Shown: positions 9,894 to 19,594 of the stretch, in pieces
How the letters are laid out: every line of letters starts with the position of its first letter
Numbering within the stretch: position 1 is the stretch's first letter
From: Virgibacillus dokdonensis
GTDB lineage: Bacteria > Bacillota > Bacilli > Bacillales > Amphibacillaceae
Length of the DNA: 64,000 nucleotides
Assembly (NCBI RefSeq): GCF_900166595.1
Contig: NZ_LT745762.1
Location: 179,971-243,970, forward strand
Reading direction: 5' to 3'
Position numbers and translations under genes: made by a program
The notes under the pieces: generated by a model
Databases searched by the model: none
Told to the model about the DNA's origin: nothing
The model's input: only the letters and a program-made list of their open reading frames with translations

Positions 9894-10171
9894 TTAGAAA
9901 AACTTGGCTTGTCGCCAAGTCCTTATGGCGTAGTTTTTCTTATACTATAAACCTTTAAACTTTTATACTTTCCTATAGTGGAACAAAGGCTCGAGGGCCC
10001 GTTTAGCAACGTAGACTGGAACGAATCAACTGAGATAAAGGAATCACGGTGAGGAACAAACCGATGATGACTTATCTTAGGGCAATGGAGTGAAGTCGCC
10101 TAGTTGTTGGGCGCTGGAGCCGGACGGGGCTATTTCGTTGAATCCGCATGCCAAAGCAACAAATTTTATAC
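9894..10171 (+). repeat. Dispersed intergenic repeat, copy A
   Basis: It starts with the hairpin head TTAGAAAAAC...GTTTTTCTTATACTATAAAC, followed by TATACTTTCCTATAGTG, then the body blocks 'CCCGTTTAGCAACGTAG', 'CGATGATGACTTA', 'GAAGTCGCCTAGTTG' and 'GGAGCCGGACGGGGC', ending in AAAGCAACAAATTTTATAC. The same ordered blocks occur at 43502, 48001 and 49414. This copy lacks the central ACTAAAAC/GTTTTTAGT stem found in the others. No protein is encoded. Confidence 0.85.
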
Positions 10172-10251
10172 TAAAATAAGCACATATTTTAACAGAAAGC
10201 AGATAAAAAACGGTGCCAGCTATTCAAGAATGAACGTAACAAGCGTGCTTG

Positions 10252-10346
10252 TTAGAAAAACTTGACTGATATCATATCCAAAGATGTTTTTTCTTAAACT
10301 AAAATCCCCAAATTTGATATTTTTTTATCTTCCTAGATTGTAAAAT
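10252..10346 (+). repeat. Hairpin-head copy of the dispersed repeat, abutting the IS30 left end
   Basis: TTAGAAAAACTTGACT opens the element, TTTTTTCTTAAACTAAAAT closes the hairpin, and a degenerate tail (TCTTCCTAGATTGTAAAA) follows. The tail runs directly into the left inverted repeat of the IS30 element, suggesting that the IS inserted at or in this repeat. Confidence 0.6.
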
Positions 10347-11400
10347 TAAGCGAGACACCAAAAAAGACATGTCATGATATACTCAACGAATAACCAACCA
10401 AAGTTAAGGAGAGTGTATCTGACATGTCCTACACCCATCTTACCAAAACAGAACTGGTATTCATAGAGGAATATCATGAATTCGGCCTTTCTGGTCGAAA
10501 AATTGCCAATAAATTAAAGCGTGGCCATGAAGCTGTTTATCGTGTTATTAGACAACTGAAAGAAGGACTTACTGCGATAGACGTTTATCTACAATATCAA
10601 GCGAATAAAGCGACATGTGGTCGTAAAAAGATTCAATTAACACCTAACGAAAAAGCCTATATTCATGAAAAAGTCCGCGATGGCTGGACGCCTGATGTAA
10701 TAATCGGACGAAACGAAAAGACTATCTCCTGCAGCATGCGCACGCTTTATCGAAAGTTTTCATCAGGCGAATTTAACCAAAATGATTTACCTATGCAAGG
10801 CAAACGCAAACCAAATGGTCACCAGGAAAGAAGAGGAAAACAAAAATTTCGCCGCACCATCCTTGATCGTGATCACGATCACCCAAATTACAAGAAAGAA
10901 TTTGGTCATCTAGAAGGAGATACCATTGTGGGACGTCATCACAAGAGCGCTGTTATCACGCTTGTTGAGCGTTTAACAAAATGCATCATCGCAATTAAAC
11001 CAGCTGGTAGACAGGCAACCAATATTGAAACATCGCTCAATCAATGGTTTGAGCGATTACCAAAACACTTATTTAAGTCCATTATCTTTGACTGCGGGAA
11101 AGAGTTTTCCAATTGGAAATCCATCAGCAATGAACAAGATGTTGATATTTATTTTGCAGATCCTGGAACGCCATCCCAAAGGGGGCTAAATGAGCATTCC
11201 AACGGTCTTCTGAGAAAGAATGGGCTACCAAAAGAAATGGACTTTAATCCTGTGTCACAAGAGTATATTTCTGAGGTTGCACTCCGACGGAATAACATAC
11301 CAAGGAAATCATTGAAATACAAAACACCAATGGAGTGTTTCATAGATTATGTCGGTCAGGATTTTGATAAAAGCATGTTGTCTCGCTTAATTTGACAAAT
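10337..11400 (+). mobile_element. IS30-family insertion sequence
   Basis: A single transposase gene is bounded by inverted repeats of about 21 bp. The left end (about 10337-10357) contains AAATTAAGCGAGACA, and the right end (about 11379-11399) contains its complement TGTCTCGCTTAATTT, with only two mismatches across the arms. The transposase stop codon lies inside the right repeat. The element looks complete and is probably recent. No clear target duplication was found. Confidence 0.85.
10424..11395 (+). CDS. IS30-family transposase
   Basis: This 323-residue protein has an N-terminal helix-turn-helix (residues 1-50: LSGRKIANKLKRG) and a C-terminal DDE integrase core. Its motifs are GHLEGDTIVG (first Asp), IIFDCGKEFSN (second Asp) and YFADPGTPSQRGLNEHSNGLLR (catalytic Glu). 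Length and motifs are those of intact IS30 transposases. The ATG is preceded by AAGGAGAG. It overlaps the right terminal repeat. Confidence 0.93.
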   Translation: MSYTHLTKTELVFIEEYHEFGLSGRKIANKLKRGHEAVYRVIRQLKEGLTAIDVYLQYQANKATCGRKKIQLTPNEKAYIHEKVRDGWTPDVIIGRNEKTISCSMRTLYRKFSSGEFNQNDLPMQGKRKPNGHQERRGKQKFRRTILDRDHDHPNYKKEFGHLEGDTIVGRHHKSAVITLVERLTKCIIAIKPAGRQATNIETSLNQWFERLPKHLFKSIIFDCGKEFSNWKSISNEQDVDIYFADPGTPSQRGLNEHSNGLLRKNGLPKEMDFNPVSQEYISEVALRRNNIPRKSLKYKTPMECFIDYVGQDFDKSMLSRLI

Positions 11401-11455
11401 CAAACTTGTAAAAAAGATAGGTAACCTTCTAGCGTGGTTTATCAGGTCTTTATAC

Positions 11456-11492
11456 AAAAGCCGAACAATCAAATAATAATTGCTCGGCTTTT
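11456..11492. terminator. Bidirectional terminator between IS30 and the SDR gene
   Basis: AAAAGCCGAACAAT pairs with ATTGCTCGGCTTTT (one mismatch) around a short AT-rich loop. A and T runs at the edges fit use from both converging genes. Confidence 0.7.
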
Positions 11493-11682
11493 ATCGCTAT
11501 CTTAACATCGTTCACTTTCCGCTAATACAACATCTACTTCTTCGGAAAACAAAAGTCGTTTTCTTATGGCATCTGCAACTCGTGCTCATCCTGCAATCTT
11601 GACTTCACTAAACGTATACCAATGAGCTATTTATTATTCGTTTTTAATGGACTGTTTTTGTTTTGTCCATATACTAGCCTCA

Positions 11683-12549
11683 TTAAGAGGACGTCCACGT
11701 TCCGCCATTAATATGAATAGCTTGTCCTGTCATATAGGAAGCCTCATCTGAAGCTAACATCACATATGGCCATGCATGTTCTGACGGCTGACCAGGTCGA
11801 TTCATTAGGGTATCTTGACCAAAATTTTCTACACCATCTTCATCAAAAGAGGATGGTATAAGTGGTGTCCAAACTGGACCAGGGGCAACGGAATTAGCAC
11901 GAATTCCTTTTTTAGCTAAGCTTTGTGCAATACTACGTGTGAATGCAGTAATTGCTCCCTTCGTTGCCGAATAATCCATTAAAATTGGATTTCCTCTATA
12001 GGCATTTATGGACGACGTATTAATAATGGAGTCTCCAACATGCATATGGCGAACTGCTGCTTTCGTTAAATAAAATTGAGAGAAGAAGTTAACTCGAAAT
12101 ACATCCTCCATTTGTTCATCGGATATATCTAATATGTCCTCGTGTATAAATTGAATCGCAGCATTGTTAACTAAAATATTAATTTTCCCAAACGCTTCTA
12201 CCGTCTTTTCCACAAGATTCTGGCAATGGGTAGCACTCTTAATATCACCAGGAAGTAGCATACATTTACCTCCTTCAGCTTCAACGAGTTCTTTTGTTTT
12301 TTCTGCATCTTCGTGTTCATCCAAATAAGAGATAGCTACATGAGCACCTTCTTTTGCATATAGAATGGCAACTGCACGCCCAATGCCACTATCTCCTCCA
12401 GTTATTAACGCGACTTTGCCTGCTAATTTCTCGGAACCTTTATACTCTAGCGGCTGATGCGGTAATGGATGCATCTCTGATTCCAACCCTGGCTGCCGAC
12501 TTTGACGTTGGCGTGGTGTGCTACCTTTTTGCATGTTTTCTGGTTTCAT
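11683..12549 (-). CDS. Short-chain dehydrogenase/reductase, YdaD/YhdF (general stress protein 39) type
   Basis: The 288-residue product has a 45-residue polar N-terminal extension rich in Gln and Arg (STPRQRQSRQPG), then a Rossmann fold with TGGDSGIGRA for NAD(P) binding, an NNAA motif and the catalytic YSATK. This extended architecture is typical of Bacillus YdaD/YhdF-like proteins, often induced by SigB; substrates are unknown. I chose the ATG at 12549 because GAAGGAGG precedes it; the frame is open upstream to 12621. No SigB promoter was verified. Confidence 0.88.
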   Translation of the reverse strand: MKPENMQKGSTPRQRQSRQPGLESEMHPLPHQPLEYKGSEKLAGKVALITGGDSGIGRAVAILYAKEGAHVAISYLDEHEDAEKTKELVEAEGGKCMLLPGDIKSATHCQNLVEKTVEAFGKINILVNNAAIQFIHEDILDISDEQMEDVFRVNFFSQFYLTKAAVRHMHVGDSIINTSSINAYRGNPILMDYSATKGAITAFTRSIAQSLAKKGIRANSVAPGPVWTPLIPSSFDEDGVENFGQDTLMNRPGQPSEHAWPYVMLASDEASYMTGQAIHINGGTWTSS

Positions 12550-13088
12550 ATTCTGTCTACCTCCTTCAAATCTTTTTACCATCACGGATAGTGTTCCATT
12601 CCACGTGAAATCATCACCCAAACATCATTTGTACCATTTTTAGCATGTAGCAAAGGAAATATACGAAATTATTCAACCTTAGAAGCAAATACTCCATGAA
12701 GGGATGTTTCTTTTTGTATGATAGCCTTTAGAAACCATTGGCTTATTGCGAAATCTTTTTTACAGCAAAACTTGTACTTTTGCTTTGTATGTGTAAAATA
12801 TTTCTCGCGGAAGGTATTAGAGCTAATTTCTAGTCAATAAAGAGAAAGGAGCTCCATTATAGAATAACCAGTTAGTGTAGTGTTTTTCCCAGCGGTCACT
12901 AGTTACAGTTTGCTTATGCATTTATAAACAATTGTTAAAAAAGTGTACATAAATAGAGTGATGGAAATATTTGGATTGTAACTATGTAGAGAAAAACTTG
13001 ACACATACCAATCACATATGCCTTTGTTCGTATCAAGCTTTATTTGCTATAATAAGCGTGAGTGCTATAGATAAGGGAGAGAAGAACC
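12550..13088. other. Divergent intergenic region between the SDR and phosphatase genes
   Basis: About 540 bp separate the two genes. The SDR ribosome binding site and the phosphatase promoter (13024-13053) lie at the edges. No RNA motif or small gene was recognised in between. Confidence 0.45.
13024..13053 (+). promoter_or_regulatory. Probable SigA promoter of the phosphatase gene
   Basis: TTGTTC and TATAAT are separated by 18 bp and lie about 35 bp before the inferred start. Confidence 0.5.
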
Positions 13089-13658
13089 ATTACAACGATT
13101 TGTTTTATTCGTCACGGACAAACGAATTGGAATAAACAAGGCAAGCTGCAAGGGAAAACAGATATTCCACTAAATGACACTGGGCGAGAGCAAGCACAGG
13201 CATGTGGGGAATATTTACATGCTCATGATTATGATATTCTAATCTGTAGTCCTTTACTTCGCGCAAAAGAGACTGCTGACATTATAAATCAGCACTTACA
13301 TTTGCCAATAATAAAGATGGATGATTTTAAGGAACGCTCTTTCGGTGATGCAGAAGGACTAACGATGGAAGAAAGAAAACATAGATATCCAAGTGGGCAT
13401 TTCGCTAACCAGGAAGAACGGGTAGATTTTAATCAACGCGTAATGGCTGGAGTTGAGAAGGTAAACGAACAATATCCGCAGCAGCGTGTGTTATTAGTTG
13501 CTCATGGCGCTGTTATCAACGCTATTTTAGCTGAAGTTTCTAATGGGGAAATTGGCTCAGGGAAAACATCGCTGATGAATGGTTGTATGAGCAATATCCA
13601 TTTGAAAGAACAAACTTGGCATATAAAAGATTATAACCAAGTTGATCATTTGCAATAG
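13089..13658 (+). CDS. Histidine phosphatase (phosphoglycerate mutase-like) family, apparent ATT start
   Basis: The catalytic RHGQTNWN motif lies 8 codons after an ATT at 13089, and the second histidine is in VLLVAHGAVINA. The conserved N-terminus (TTICFIRHG) fits 'M-T-T-I' with ATT in place of ATG, and GGGAGAG lies about 8 bases before it. An in-frame TAG at 13068 and the lack of any ATG, GTG or TTG in between exclude a normal upstream start. The TTG at 13302 would delete the catalytic motif. At 189 residues the protein is of normal family length. It is either read from ATT or a start-codon mutant. Small histidine phosphatases hydrolyse phosphomonoesters; this substrate is unknown. Confidence 0.75.
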   Translation: MTTICFIRHGQTNWNKQGKLQGKTDIPLNDTGREQAQACGEYLHAHDYDILICSPLLRAKETADIINQHLHLPIIKMDDFKERSFGDAEGLTMEERKHRYPSGHFANQEERVDFNQRVMAGVEKVNEQYPQQRVLLVAHGAVINAILAEVSNGEIGSGKTSLMNGCMSNIHLKEQTWHIKDYNQVDHLQ

Positions 13659-13699
13659 TGCTATTTTTACTGAGCATGAGACAGGCTGGGGCCTATCGC

Positions 13700-13785
13700 A
13701 ATCTATTTGGCGACAAGCCATTGCTTTTCCTTATACGATAAACGGTAAAAATCAAATACTTTCCTATCGTGTGAAAAAAAGTATT
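13700..13785 (+). repeat. Degenerate head/tail of the dispersed repeat
   Basis: TTGGCGACAAGCCA, TTTTCCTTATACGATAAACGG and ATACTTTCCTATCGTG echo the head and tail blocks of the dispersed family. The copy is diverged and has no body. Confidence 0.5.
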
Positions 13786-13802
13786 TCGTCAGGGGCTTTT
13801 TA

Positions 13803-14150
13803 ATGCTATTTCAACGAATCGACACGGTTTTTGTGCTCGTTCCTCATTTAGAAACAGCTTAAAATTGGTATACCAAAGTACTGGAGCTACCAGTTCTATT
13901 CGAAGACGTTACAAACAATCGTATCGTTCTAAAGGTAGGAGAGACACCGCTTACTTTATGGAAAGCAGATACAACCTATGAAAGCAATCGTCCACCGCAT
14001 TTTAACTTTTTCTCAGAAGATATAGAAACAGCGCACAGCCATTTGCGAAATAAGGGCGTTACGGTAGAAGCAATCGAAACATATGATAGTATGAGCTCTT
14101 TTGTTTTCTACGATCCTTTCGGCAACAAACTGGAAGTCTGTTCGTTTTAG
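13803..14150 (+). pseudogene. VOC/glyoxalase-family protein, interrupted by a nonsense codon
   Basis: The frame from ATG 13803 (preceded by AGGGG) reads MLFQRIDTVFVLVPHLETA, stops at TAA (13860-13862), and then continues in frame as NWYTKVLELPVLFEDV through to FYDPFGNKLEVCSF. This is a complete single VOC domain of about 115 residues; 'DPFGNKLE' is its C-terminal metal-site strand. The TAA replaces one sense codon in the first helix, and no frameshift is involved. The family includes lactoylglutathione lyase-like and resistance proteins; this one is probably dead or read through. Confidence 0.8.
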
Positions 14151-14268
14151 TAACAAAAAACTATTCTTGGGAGTATGATAAATTCACTGTAAGACCAAAG
14201 TACAATTACCCTCCAAGTATCGAACTCCGCTGAAATGACATGTTTTACGAATAGGAAGCCCTATTACG

Positions 14269-14310
14269 AAGCGTTGGAGCCAGACCTAGAATCACTCTCC
14301 AACGCTTTTT
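14269..14310 (+). terminator. Rho-independent terminator
   Basis: AAGCGTTGGAG pairs with CTCCAACGCTTTTT around a 15-base loop, with the T run on the + strand. It follows the VOC pseudogene and could also stop cysC transcription from the other side. Confidence 0.75.
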
Positions 14311-14378
14311 CAGTGAGTTTTCGTGTATACGTAGTACTAGCCTCTTCTAATTAAACGGTCATTATTTTCACAATAGAC

Positions 14379-14984
14379 TTATACTGTTAAATATTCCTTT
14401 TCCAACAAGTAGTGAATAACCCGTTGCGCTGCTTCTTCCACAGATAATTTCTCTGTATCAATGGTTAACTCAGGAGAAATCGGCGCCTCGTAAGGTGCAT
14501 CAATACCAGTAAAGCCTGCAATTTCACCAGCTCGTGCTTTTTTATACAACCCCTTTGGATCGCGTTCTTCACATACTTCTAAACGGCATTTCACGTATAT
14601 TTCAATAAATTCATTACTTGGTAACAGCGCTCTTACCAAATTTCGATCATCTCGATACGGAGAAATAAAAGCAGTTAATGCAAGCACCCCTGCATCAATA
14701 AACAGTTTTGATACTTCGCCAATTCTTCGTATATTTTCTGATCGTTCCTCTGCGGTAAACCCAAGATTCTTATTTAACCCATGGCGAATATTATCGCCAT
14801 CTAACCGATACGTGTGAATACCTAGTTGATAAAGTTTTCTTTCTAACTCTACGGTGATCGTTGATTTTCCAGATCCAGATAACCCTGTAAACCAAAGTAC
14901 AGCACTTTTATGCTTGTTTCGCTTTTGTCTCATTTCCTTTGTTACTAGAGAACCATGCCAAGAAATATGCTTTGATTTACTCAT
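14379..14984 (-). CDS. cysC: Adenylylsulfate (APS) kinase
   Basis: This 201-residue enzyme phosphorylates APS with ATP to give PAPS in the cytosol. The Walker A motif GLSGSGKST is at 34-42, followed by [11 protein letters not shown], the [14 protein letters not shown] substrate segment and [10 protein letters not shown], all typical of CysC. I chose the ATG at 14984, which has GGAGGGAG in front. It is the last gene of the sat-permease-cysC group and starts 10 bases after the permease stop. Confidence 0.96.
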   Translation of the reverse strand: MSKSKHISWHGSLVTKEMRQKRNKHKSAVLWFTGLSGSGKSTITVELERKLYQLGIHTYRLDGDNIRHGLNKNLGFTAEERSENIRRIGEVSKLFIDAGVLALTAFISPYRDDRNLVRALLPSNEFIEIYVKCRLEVCEERDPKGLYKKARAGEIAGFTGIDAPYEAPISPELTIDTEKLSVEEAAQRVIHYLLEKEYLTV

Positions 14985-14994
14985 TTTCTCCCTC

Positions 14995-16773
14995 CTAAAA
15001 CCACCAAAAGTATACAATAATTACCGTAATGAACATAACGAGGATACTTAATGGTGTCCCTATTTTCACATAGTCTTTAAATGTGTAACCACCAGGACCA
15101 TATACAATGAGATTTGTTTGATAACCAATTGGGGTAATAAAACTAGCAGATGCGGCAATCGTCACCGTTACTGCAAAACCCATTGGATCTAAACCCAGTG
15201 TTTCCGCCATCTCAAAGGCAATTGGAATCATCAAAATAGCCGCCGCGCTGTTCGTAATGATTTCTGTAAATACATTCGTTACGATATAAATAAGTAACAG
15301 TAAGGTAAATAAACCCAGCGGCTTTCCTACAGTTACTATCCCATCAGCAATCCAAGGGGCAAGACCAGACTTCATCGTCGCTATCCCAATACCAAAGGAA
15401 CAGGCAATAAGCACCAAGACATCAAAATGAATATATTTTTTTATTTCTTCCATCGTAACTACCTTCATTGCTAGCATAACAGCAACGACGATGGTCATTG
15501 CTTTAAACATACTTAGCACGCCGATGGTGATGAGTATAATCATGATTAAAAATATAAGGATGGTTAGCCAGCCTTTAAAGGAAGGCCGATGAACCATATG
15601 CATGCAATGAAATGGCATAATGACATAAAAATCTTCCGACTGCTGATACTTGTCAATGAAATCAGCTCCTGCTAGCAATAATAAATGATCCCCTGGCTTT
15701 AACAAGATATCGCCTATCTTGGATTGGAGCTGTTCATTATTTCGATGAACTGCGATAACTCCAGCATCATATAAAGATCGAAACTTCGCTTGCTTAATGG
15801 ATTGATAAAGTAAAGAAGATTGGTGCGACACTACAGCTTCTACAATGGTTGAGTGAGCCTTTTTTAATTCATCAACATCCATAGGCTTTCCCATGCTTAA
15901 TGTTAGCCCTTTCGTTACTTGCACCCCGGTTAATGCCGTAATCAAACCGGTGAAAATAAGACGATCTCCTGCTTGAATTCTGGTTGTCGAGCGAACCGGG
16001 AATACGCGTTCTTTATCACGGACAATCCCTAATAAATAAATCCCCTTTAACTCTTTTAATCGTGCCTCTTTTACCGTCTGATTTATCCCTGGAAATGAAT
16101 TCTCTACGATTAATTCTGCCATATACTCCTTAGAACCTTTTCTTACCTGCTGTTGAAACCCTTTCTGATTAGGCAAGAAATATCTCCCTATGACAATCAA
16201 ATAAGTAAGCCCGACAACGGTAATGGGAATACCAATAACTGCTAACTGAAAGAGGGAAAATCCATCATACCCGTAATCTATTAGCATGCCATGCACAACG
16301 AGATTCGTCGACGTTCCCATCAATGTAATTGTTCCGCCTAAAATAGTTGCATAGGAAAGGGGAATTAAGAATTTAGATGGTGCAATTTGATGCTCCTCAC
16401 ACCAATTTTTAAGCATAGGTGTGAAGGTAACAACAATCGGTGTGTTATTAAAAAAGGCAGAAAGGGCAGATGTCGGTATAAGCACACGAATCATAGCACC
16501 TATAAAACGATTACTTTTATTGAGCCAACCTTTCATGATAACCTCAATCATACCGCTTTTCTGCATCGCACCCGCTATTACAAATAAAAGAGCAATGGTA
16601 AGCATTCCTTCATTTGAAAAACCAGCCAATGCATCCTCTGGCTTCAAAATACCTGTTACTAACAAGATGGTTAACGCAGTAAACACAATAATGACTGGAC
16701 GAGCAATATCCATAATAAGCGTACCAATCATGCCACATACTACAACAGCAACAACGATCATTTCATACGACAT
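14995..16773 (-). CDS. SLC13/DASS-type permease with RCK_C (TrkA_C) domains, probable sulfate importer
   Basis: The 592-residue membrane protein has two blocks of hydrophobic helices (about 1-200 and 405-592) flanking a soluble region with two TrkA_C-like domains (about 215-385). The motif NNTPIVVTF in the first block and the [13 protein letters not shown] and [11 protein letters not shown] segments in the second are typical of the DASS/SLC13 family. It sits between sat and cysC, so sulfate is the likely substrate, replacing the PiT-type CysP found in the B. subtilis operon. Substrate and coupling ion are inferred from context. Confidence 0.88.
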   Translation of the reverse strand: MSYEMIVVAVVVCGMIGTLIMDIARPVIIVFTALTILLVTGILKPEDALAGFSNEGMLTIALLFVIAGAMQKSGMIEVIMKGWLNKSNRFIGAMIRVLIPTSALSAFFNNTPIVVTFTPMLKNWCEEHQIAPSKFLIPLSYATILGGTITLMGTSTNLVVHGMLIDYGYDGFSLFQLAVIGIPITVVGLTYLIVIGRYFLPNQKGFQQQVRKGSKEYMAELIVENSFPGINQTVKEARLKELKGIYLLGIVRDKERVFPVRSTTRIQAGDRLIFTGLITALTGVQVTKGLTLSMGKPMDVDELKKAHSTIVEAVVSHQSSLLYQSIKQAKFRSLYDAGVIAVHRNNEQLQSKIGDILLKPGDHLLLLAGADFIDKYQQSEDFYVIMPFHCMHMVHRPSFKGWLTILIFLIMIILITIGVLSMFKAMTIVVAVMLAMKVVTMEEIKKYIHFDVLVLIACSFGIGIATMKSGLAPWIADGIVTVGKPLGLFTLLLLIYIVTNVFTEIITNSAAAILMIPIAFEMAETLGLDPMGFAVTVTIAASASFITPIGYQTNLIVYGPGGYTFKDYVKIGTPLSILVMFITVIIVYFWWF

Positions 16774-16791
16774 ACGTAATCTTTCCTTTAT

Positions 16792-17964
16792 TTAACGTTG
16801 TCTTAAGCCTTCTATTAAAACTTTTGCTACTTCTGGTCGCGAGAACTCCTTTGGCAAATGCTCACCATTACGTAGCTTTTCACGTACTTTCGTTCCACTT
16901 AAATGCACGTGGTAAGTTTTATCATGCGGACATGTTTTTTTTGTTGCCATATTTTCGCATGTCGTGCAGTAAAAGGCATGTTCAAAAGCAAATATTTGTA
17001 TTCCCAGCTCTGCTTCGTATTGACGAATCAACTCCTGTGCTTCATAAGTGCCATAAAAATCGCCAACACCTGCATGGTCTCGCCCAACGATAAAATGTGT
17101 GCAACCATAATTTTTTCGGACAATCGCATGTAATATTGCTTCCCTTGGACCAGCATAACGCATCGCTGCGGGATAGATAACTAGTCTTGTTCGATCTGGG
17201 GGAAAATATTTATCTAAAATCACCTCATAGCTTTTCATTCGAATCGCAGGTGAAATATCATCCGATTTTGTTTCTCCTACTAAGGGATTAAGTAGTAGAC
17301 CGTCAACCGATTCTAATGCGCATTTTTGAATATATTCATGGGCACGATGGACTGGATTTCTCGTTTGGAAGCCAACAATCGTTTTCCAGCCTAAATCTTT
17401 AAATAATTGCCTTGTTTCCACAGGATCGAGCTGATAATTAGCAAATGGATTATTTGATTTCTTTTGTAGGAGCCGAATAGGTCCAGCTACATATACTTCC
17501 CCTTTTTCATAAACTTTTCTCACGCCTGGATGTTCAGGATCGGTGGTGCCATACACTAATTTTGCTTCCTTTTCCTTTTCGTAGTGAAACTTTTCAGTAA
17601 GATCTAAGACACCATAAACCTCATTGTCCTCCCCTACAAGAGCAATTTGCTCACCTATCTCTAATGTTTCTGCTTGCGTTTGTTCTACATCTAGCGTGAT
17701 AGGGATGCTCCAAATCGTTCCATCCTCCAGACGCATTTCTTCTACCACCCTCGTATAATCAGACTTGCCCATGAAACCAATCAGAGGACTAAATCCTCCA
17801 TTTGCTATCAATTCCAAATCAGATACATGCCAACGATTTAATGTGATTGTTTTTAAGTTCCCTATGATTTGTAAAAACATATCCCGTTCTTCACAATTCA
17901 CTTGCCTTTGAATTAATTTTCCCCCATGTGGAATGTTACTCACATCTTCCGTTGTTGATCGCAA
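16792..17964 (-). CDS. sat: Sulfate adenylyltransferase (ATP sulfurylase)
   Basis: This 390-residue enzyme makes APS from sulfate and ATP. The ATP-binding motifs [11 protein letters not shown] and GRDHAG(VGDFYG) are intact. Two CxxC-type pairs near the C-terminus ([16 protein letters not shown]) may bind zinc. The start is a TTG at 17964 with GGAGGGAG just before it; no nearby ATG has comparable support. It leads the sat-permease-cysC group after a 160-bp gap from the siroheme genes. No promoter was seen clearly in that gap. Confidence 0.96.
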   Translation of the reverse strand: MRSTTEDVSNIPHGGKLIQRQVNCEERDMFLQIIGNLKTITLNRWHVSDLELIANGGFSPLIGFMGKSDYTRVVEEMRLEDGTIWSIPITLDVEQTQAETLEIGEQIALVGEDNEVYGVLDLTEKFHYEKEKEAKLVYGTTDPEHPGVRKVYEKGEVYVAGPIRLLQKKSNNPFANYQLDPVETRQLFKDLGWKTIVGFQTRNPVHRAHEYIQKCALESVDGLLLNPLVGETKSDDISPAIRMKSYEVILDKYFPPDRTRLVIYPAAMRYAGPREAILHAIVRKNYGCTHFIVGRDHAGVGDFYGTYEAQELIRQYEAELGIQIFAFEHAFYCTTCENMATKKTCPHDKTYHVHLSGTKVREKLRNGEHLPKEFSRPEVAKVLIEGLRQR

Positions 17965-18126
17965 TGAAACTCCCTCCTATTCCTATTTATCAGATTAAGA
18001 TCTGTAAAACGAGCTGGATCATTGATGACAACAAACAACCAGTACCTAAAAGCCCAATCACTCAGATACTTCGCTCAACCCCTTGTTTAATGGGAAAGAC
18101 AGAAAACCCTATGAAAAAAACTCTAT

Positions 18127-18945
18127 TTACGAAACAACGTGCTGTTCGTAATAACGGTTCATTTCTATGACCATTCGACCCATTTTTGGTTTTGTTGGAT
18201 AAAAAACGTTTTGAATATGATAATTTTTTAATTCCTGTGCGGTTACCTTCCCAACTGCTGCAGCTAAGACAAGCTTATGAAATGCAGCTACCACCTGCTT
18301 TTGTTCTTCATTAGAGAGAGATTGGAACAGATTCTGAACCTGTTTTTTACTCGTAAAAATGACTGCATCAAGTGATTGATCTATAATCGCAGCTTTTAAA
18401 GCAGTTAAGATCTCTGCTTCTGGTTGCCGATAATAATAAGGTTTTGCCAAATAAACGCTGTAGCCTAAATGCTCTAATGCGGCTTGTAACCACGCATCGT
18501 CTTGATTATACGCTTGGATATATACACGTTTCCCCTGCTCGTCAGCATGAGCAAGTGTCGATATTAAGTCTTCCATGGTACCATCTTGTGATATAAACGT
18601 AGGGGAAATCGCATGCTTTTTTAACCAATGAAGTGTTTTACTACCGCGAACGGCTAGTGTTGTGCGCCCTAGCTTCTGAATAAAATCGGCATCGCAATTT
18701 TGACTTTGGGCAACCCTTTCTAAGCTTTCTACGCCTATCCCAGTTGTCAAAATAATAAGATCAAACGGCTCTGATAATAAACAGGAAATATTTTCCACGC
18801 ATATAGCCTCATCCAATACTTGCTCGCCTTGGATAGAAAAAATCGCAGGGATAGCGTTATTTTTTTGTACTAATGTAGCTATCTGTTCTGCTCTTCGTGT
18901 AGCAGCTATACCTATTTTTTTATTACATAACCCTTTCACTAGCAT
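18127..18945 (-). CDS. Uroporphyrinogen-III synthase (HemD-like)
   Basis: The 272-residue product has the two-lobed HemD pattern, with ATRRAEQIA at the N-terminus, LTTGIGVESL and the C-terminal FTSKKQVQNLFQ...AAVGKVTAQEL segment. HemD closes hydroxymethylbilane to uroporphyrinogen III, the precursor used by SumT. It overlaps sirC by 23 bp and ends the siroheme group. Its place here suggests a dedicated siroheme-branch copy in addition to a heme-operon hemD elsewhere, which is an inference. Confidence 0.8.
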   Translation of the reverse strand: MLVKGLCNKKIGIAATRRAEQIATLVQKNNAIPAIFSIQGEQVLDEAICVENISCLLSEPFDLIILTTGIGVESLERVAQSQNCDADFIQKLGRTTLAVRGSKTLHWLKKHAISPTFISQDGTMEDLISTLAHADEQGKRVYIQAYNQDDAWLQAALEHLGYSVYLAKPYYYRQPEAEILTALKAAIIDQSLDAVIFTSKKQVQNLFQSLSNEEQKQVVAAFHKLVLAAAVGKVTAQELKNYHIQNVFYPTKPKMGRMVIEMNRYYEQHVVS

Positions 18946-19564
18946 CCACTCCCTCTACGATCTGCTTCAGCGACTGGAGTGCTTGAAGCTGTTTATCTTT
19001 ACAAAGAAATTCATCAGAAACAAGCGCTTGTAATTGTTTTTTCTGTTGTTGCTTCTCCAATGTGGATTGTTTCAGTAGCTGTCTACTTTGGTATAAAAAT
19101 TCTACATAGTCTTCATAGTCTTTGTTATAGATAGATTCAAGCTCTTGCTTCATTTTTGCTGCTAGCATTGGACTCGCTTCATTCGTTGAAATGCTAATAG
19201 ATAATCTTCCTTGCCTGAAATGAGCAGGGAAATGAACAGGGCTTCCTACTGCATCCGAAGCATTATTTACGAGACAACCCGTCGGTGCCGACTCACATAC
19301 GAATTGGTTCACAGATGGATCATTTGTAGCTGCAATAACGAGCATAGCCTGTGGAATATCCGTAGCCTCGAATGTCTTTTGTCGCCATATAAGAAGGTCT
19401 GCTTCCCAATCCGCTCGAATTGCTTGATTAATCGTAGGACTAATAACTGTAATTGGAGCATTACTTTCCTTGATTGTATTTATTCGTCTTGCCGCTATGG
19501 TGCCTCCACCAACAATGACGACTTGCTTCTCTTTTAAATCAATCATTAAAGGAATACGCGCCAT
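18923..19564 (-). CDS. sirC: Precorrin-2 dehydrogenase (SirC/YlnF, CysG N-terminal family)
   Basis: A Rossmann motif (VVIVGGGTIAARR) opens the 213-residue protein, followed by VIAATND and the NNASD...FPAHFRQGRLSISISTNEASP stretch typical of siroheme synthase N-domains. It oxidises precorrin-2 to sirohydrochlorin using NAD. I chose ATG 19564, since AAAGGAT is at proper spacing there; the GTG at 19573 abuts the binding site. It overlaps the hemD-like gene and follows sirB. Confidence 0.92.
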   Translation of the reverse strand: MARIPLMIDLKEKQVVIVGGGTIAARRINTIKESNAPITVISPTINQAIRADWEADLLIWRQKTFEATDIPQAMLVIAATNDPSVNQFVCESAPTGCLVNNASDAVGSPVHFPAHFRQGRLSISISTNEASPMLAAKMKQELESIYNKDYEDYVEFLYQSRQLLKQSTLEKQQQKKQLQALVSDEFLCKDKQLQALQSLKQIVEGVDASERVM

Positions 19565-19594
19565 TTGTATCACATCCTTTTTGTGCTGTTCGTT

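Noticed and set aside
9615..9950. 111-codon frame upstream of the IS30 element
   Set aside because: It has no clear ribosome binding site or family resemblance, and its 3' part is the dispersed repeat head.
12595..12612. Possible parS (core TTCCACGTGAAA) at the SDR gene start
   Set aside because: Four of the 16 positions mismatch at the outer edges, it lies about 48 kb from the parAB genes in this window, and the core lies in the upstream frame of the SDR gene.
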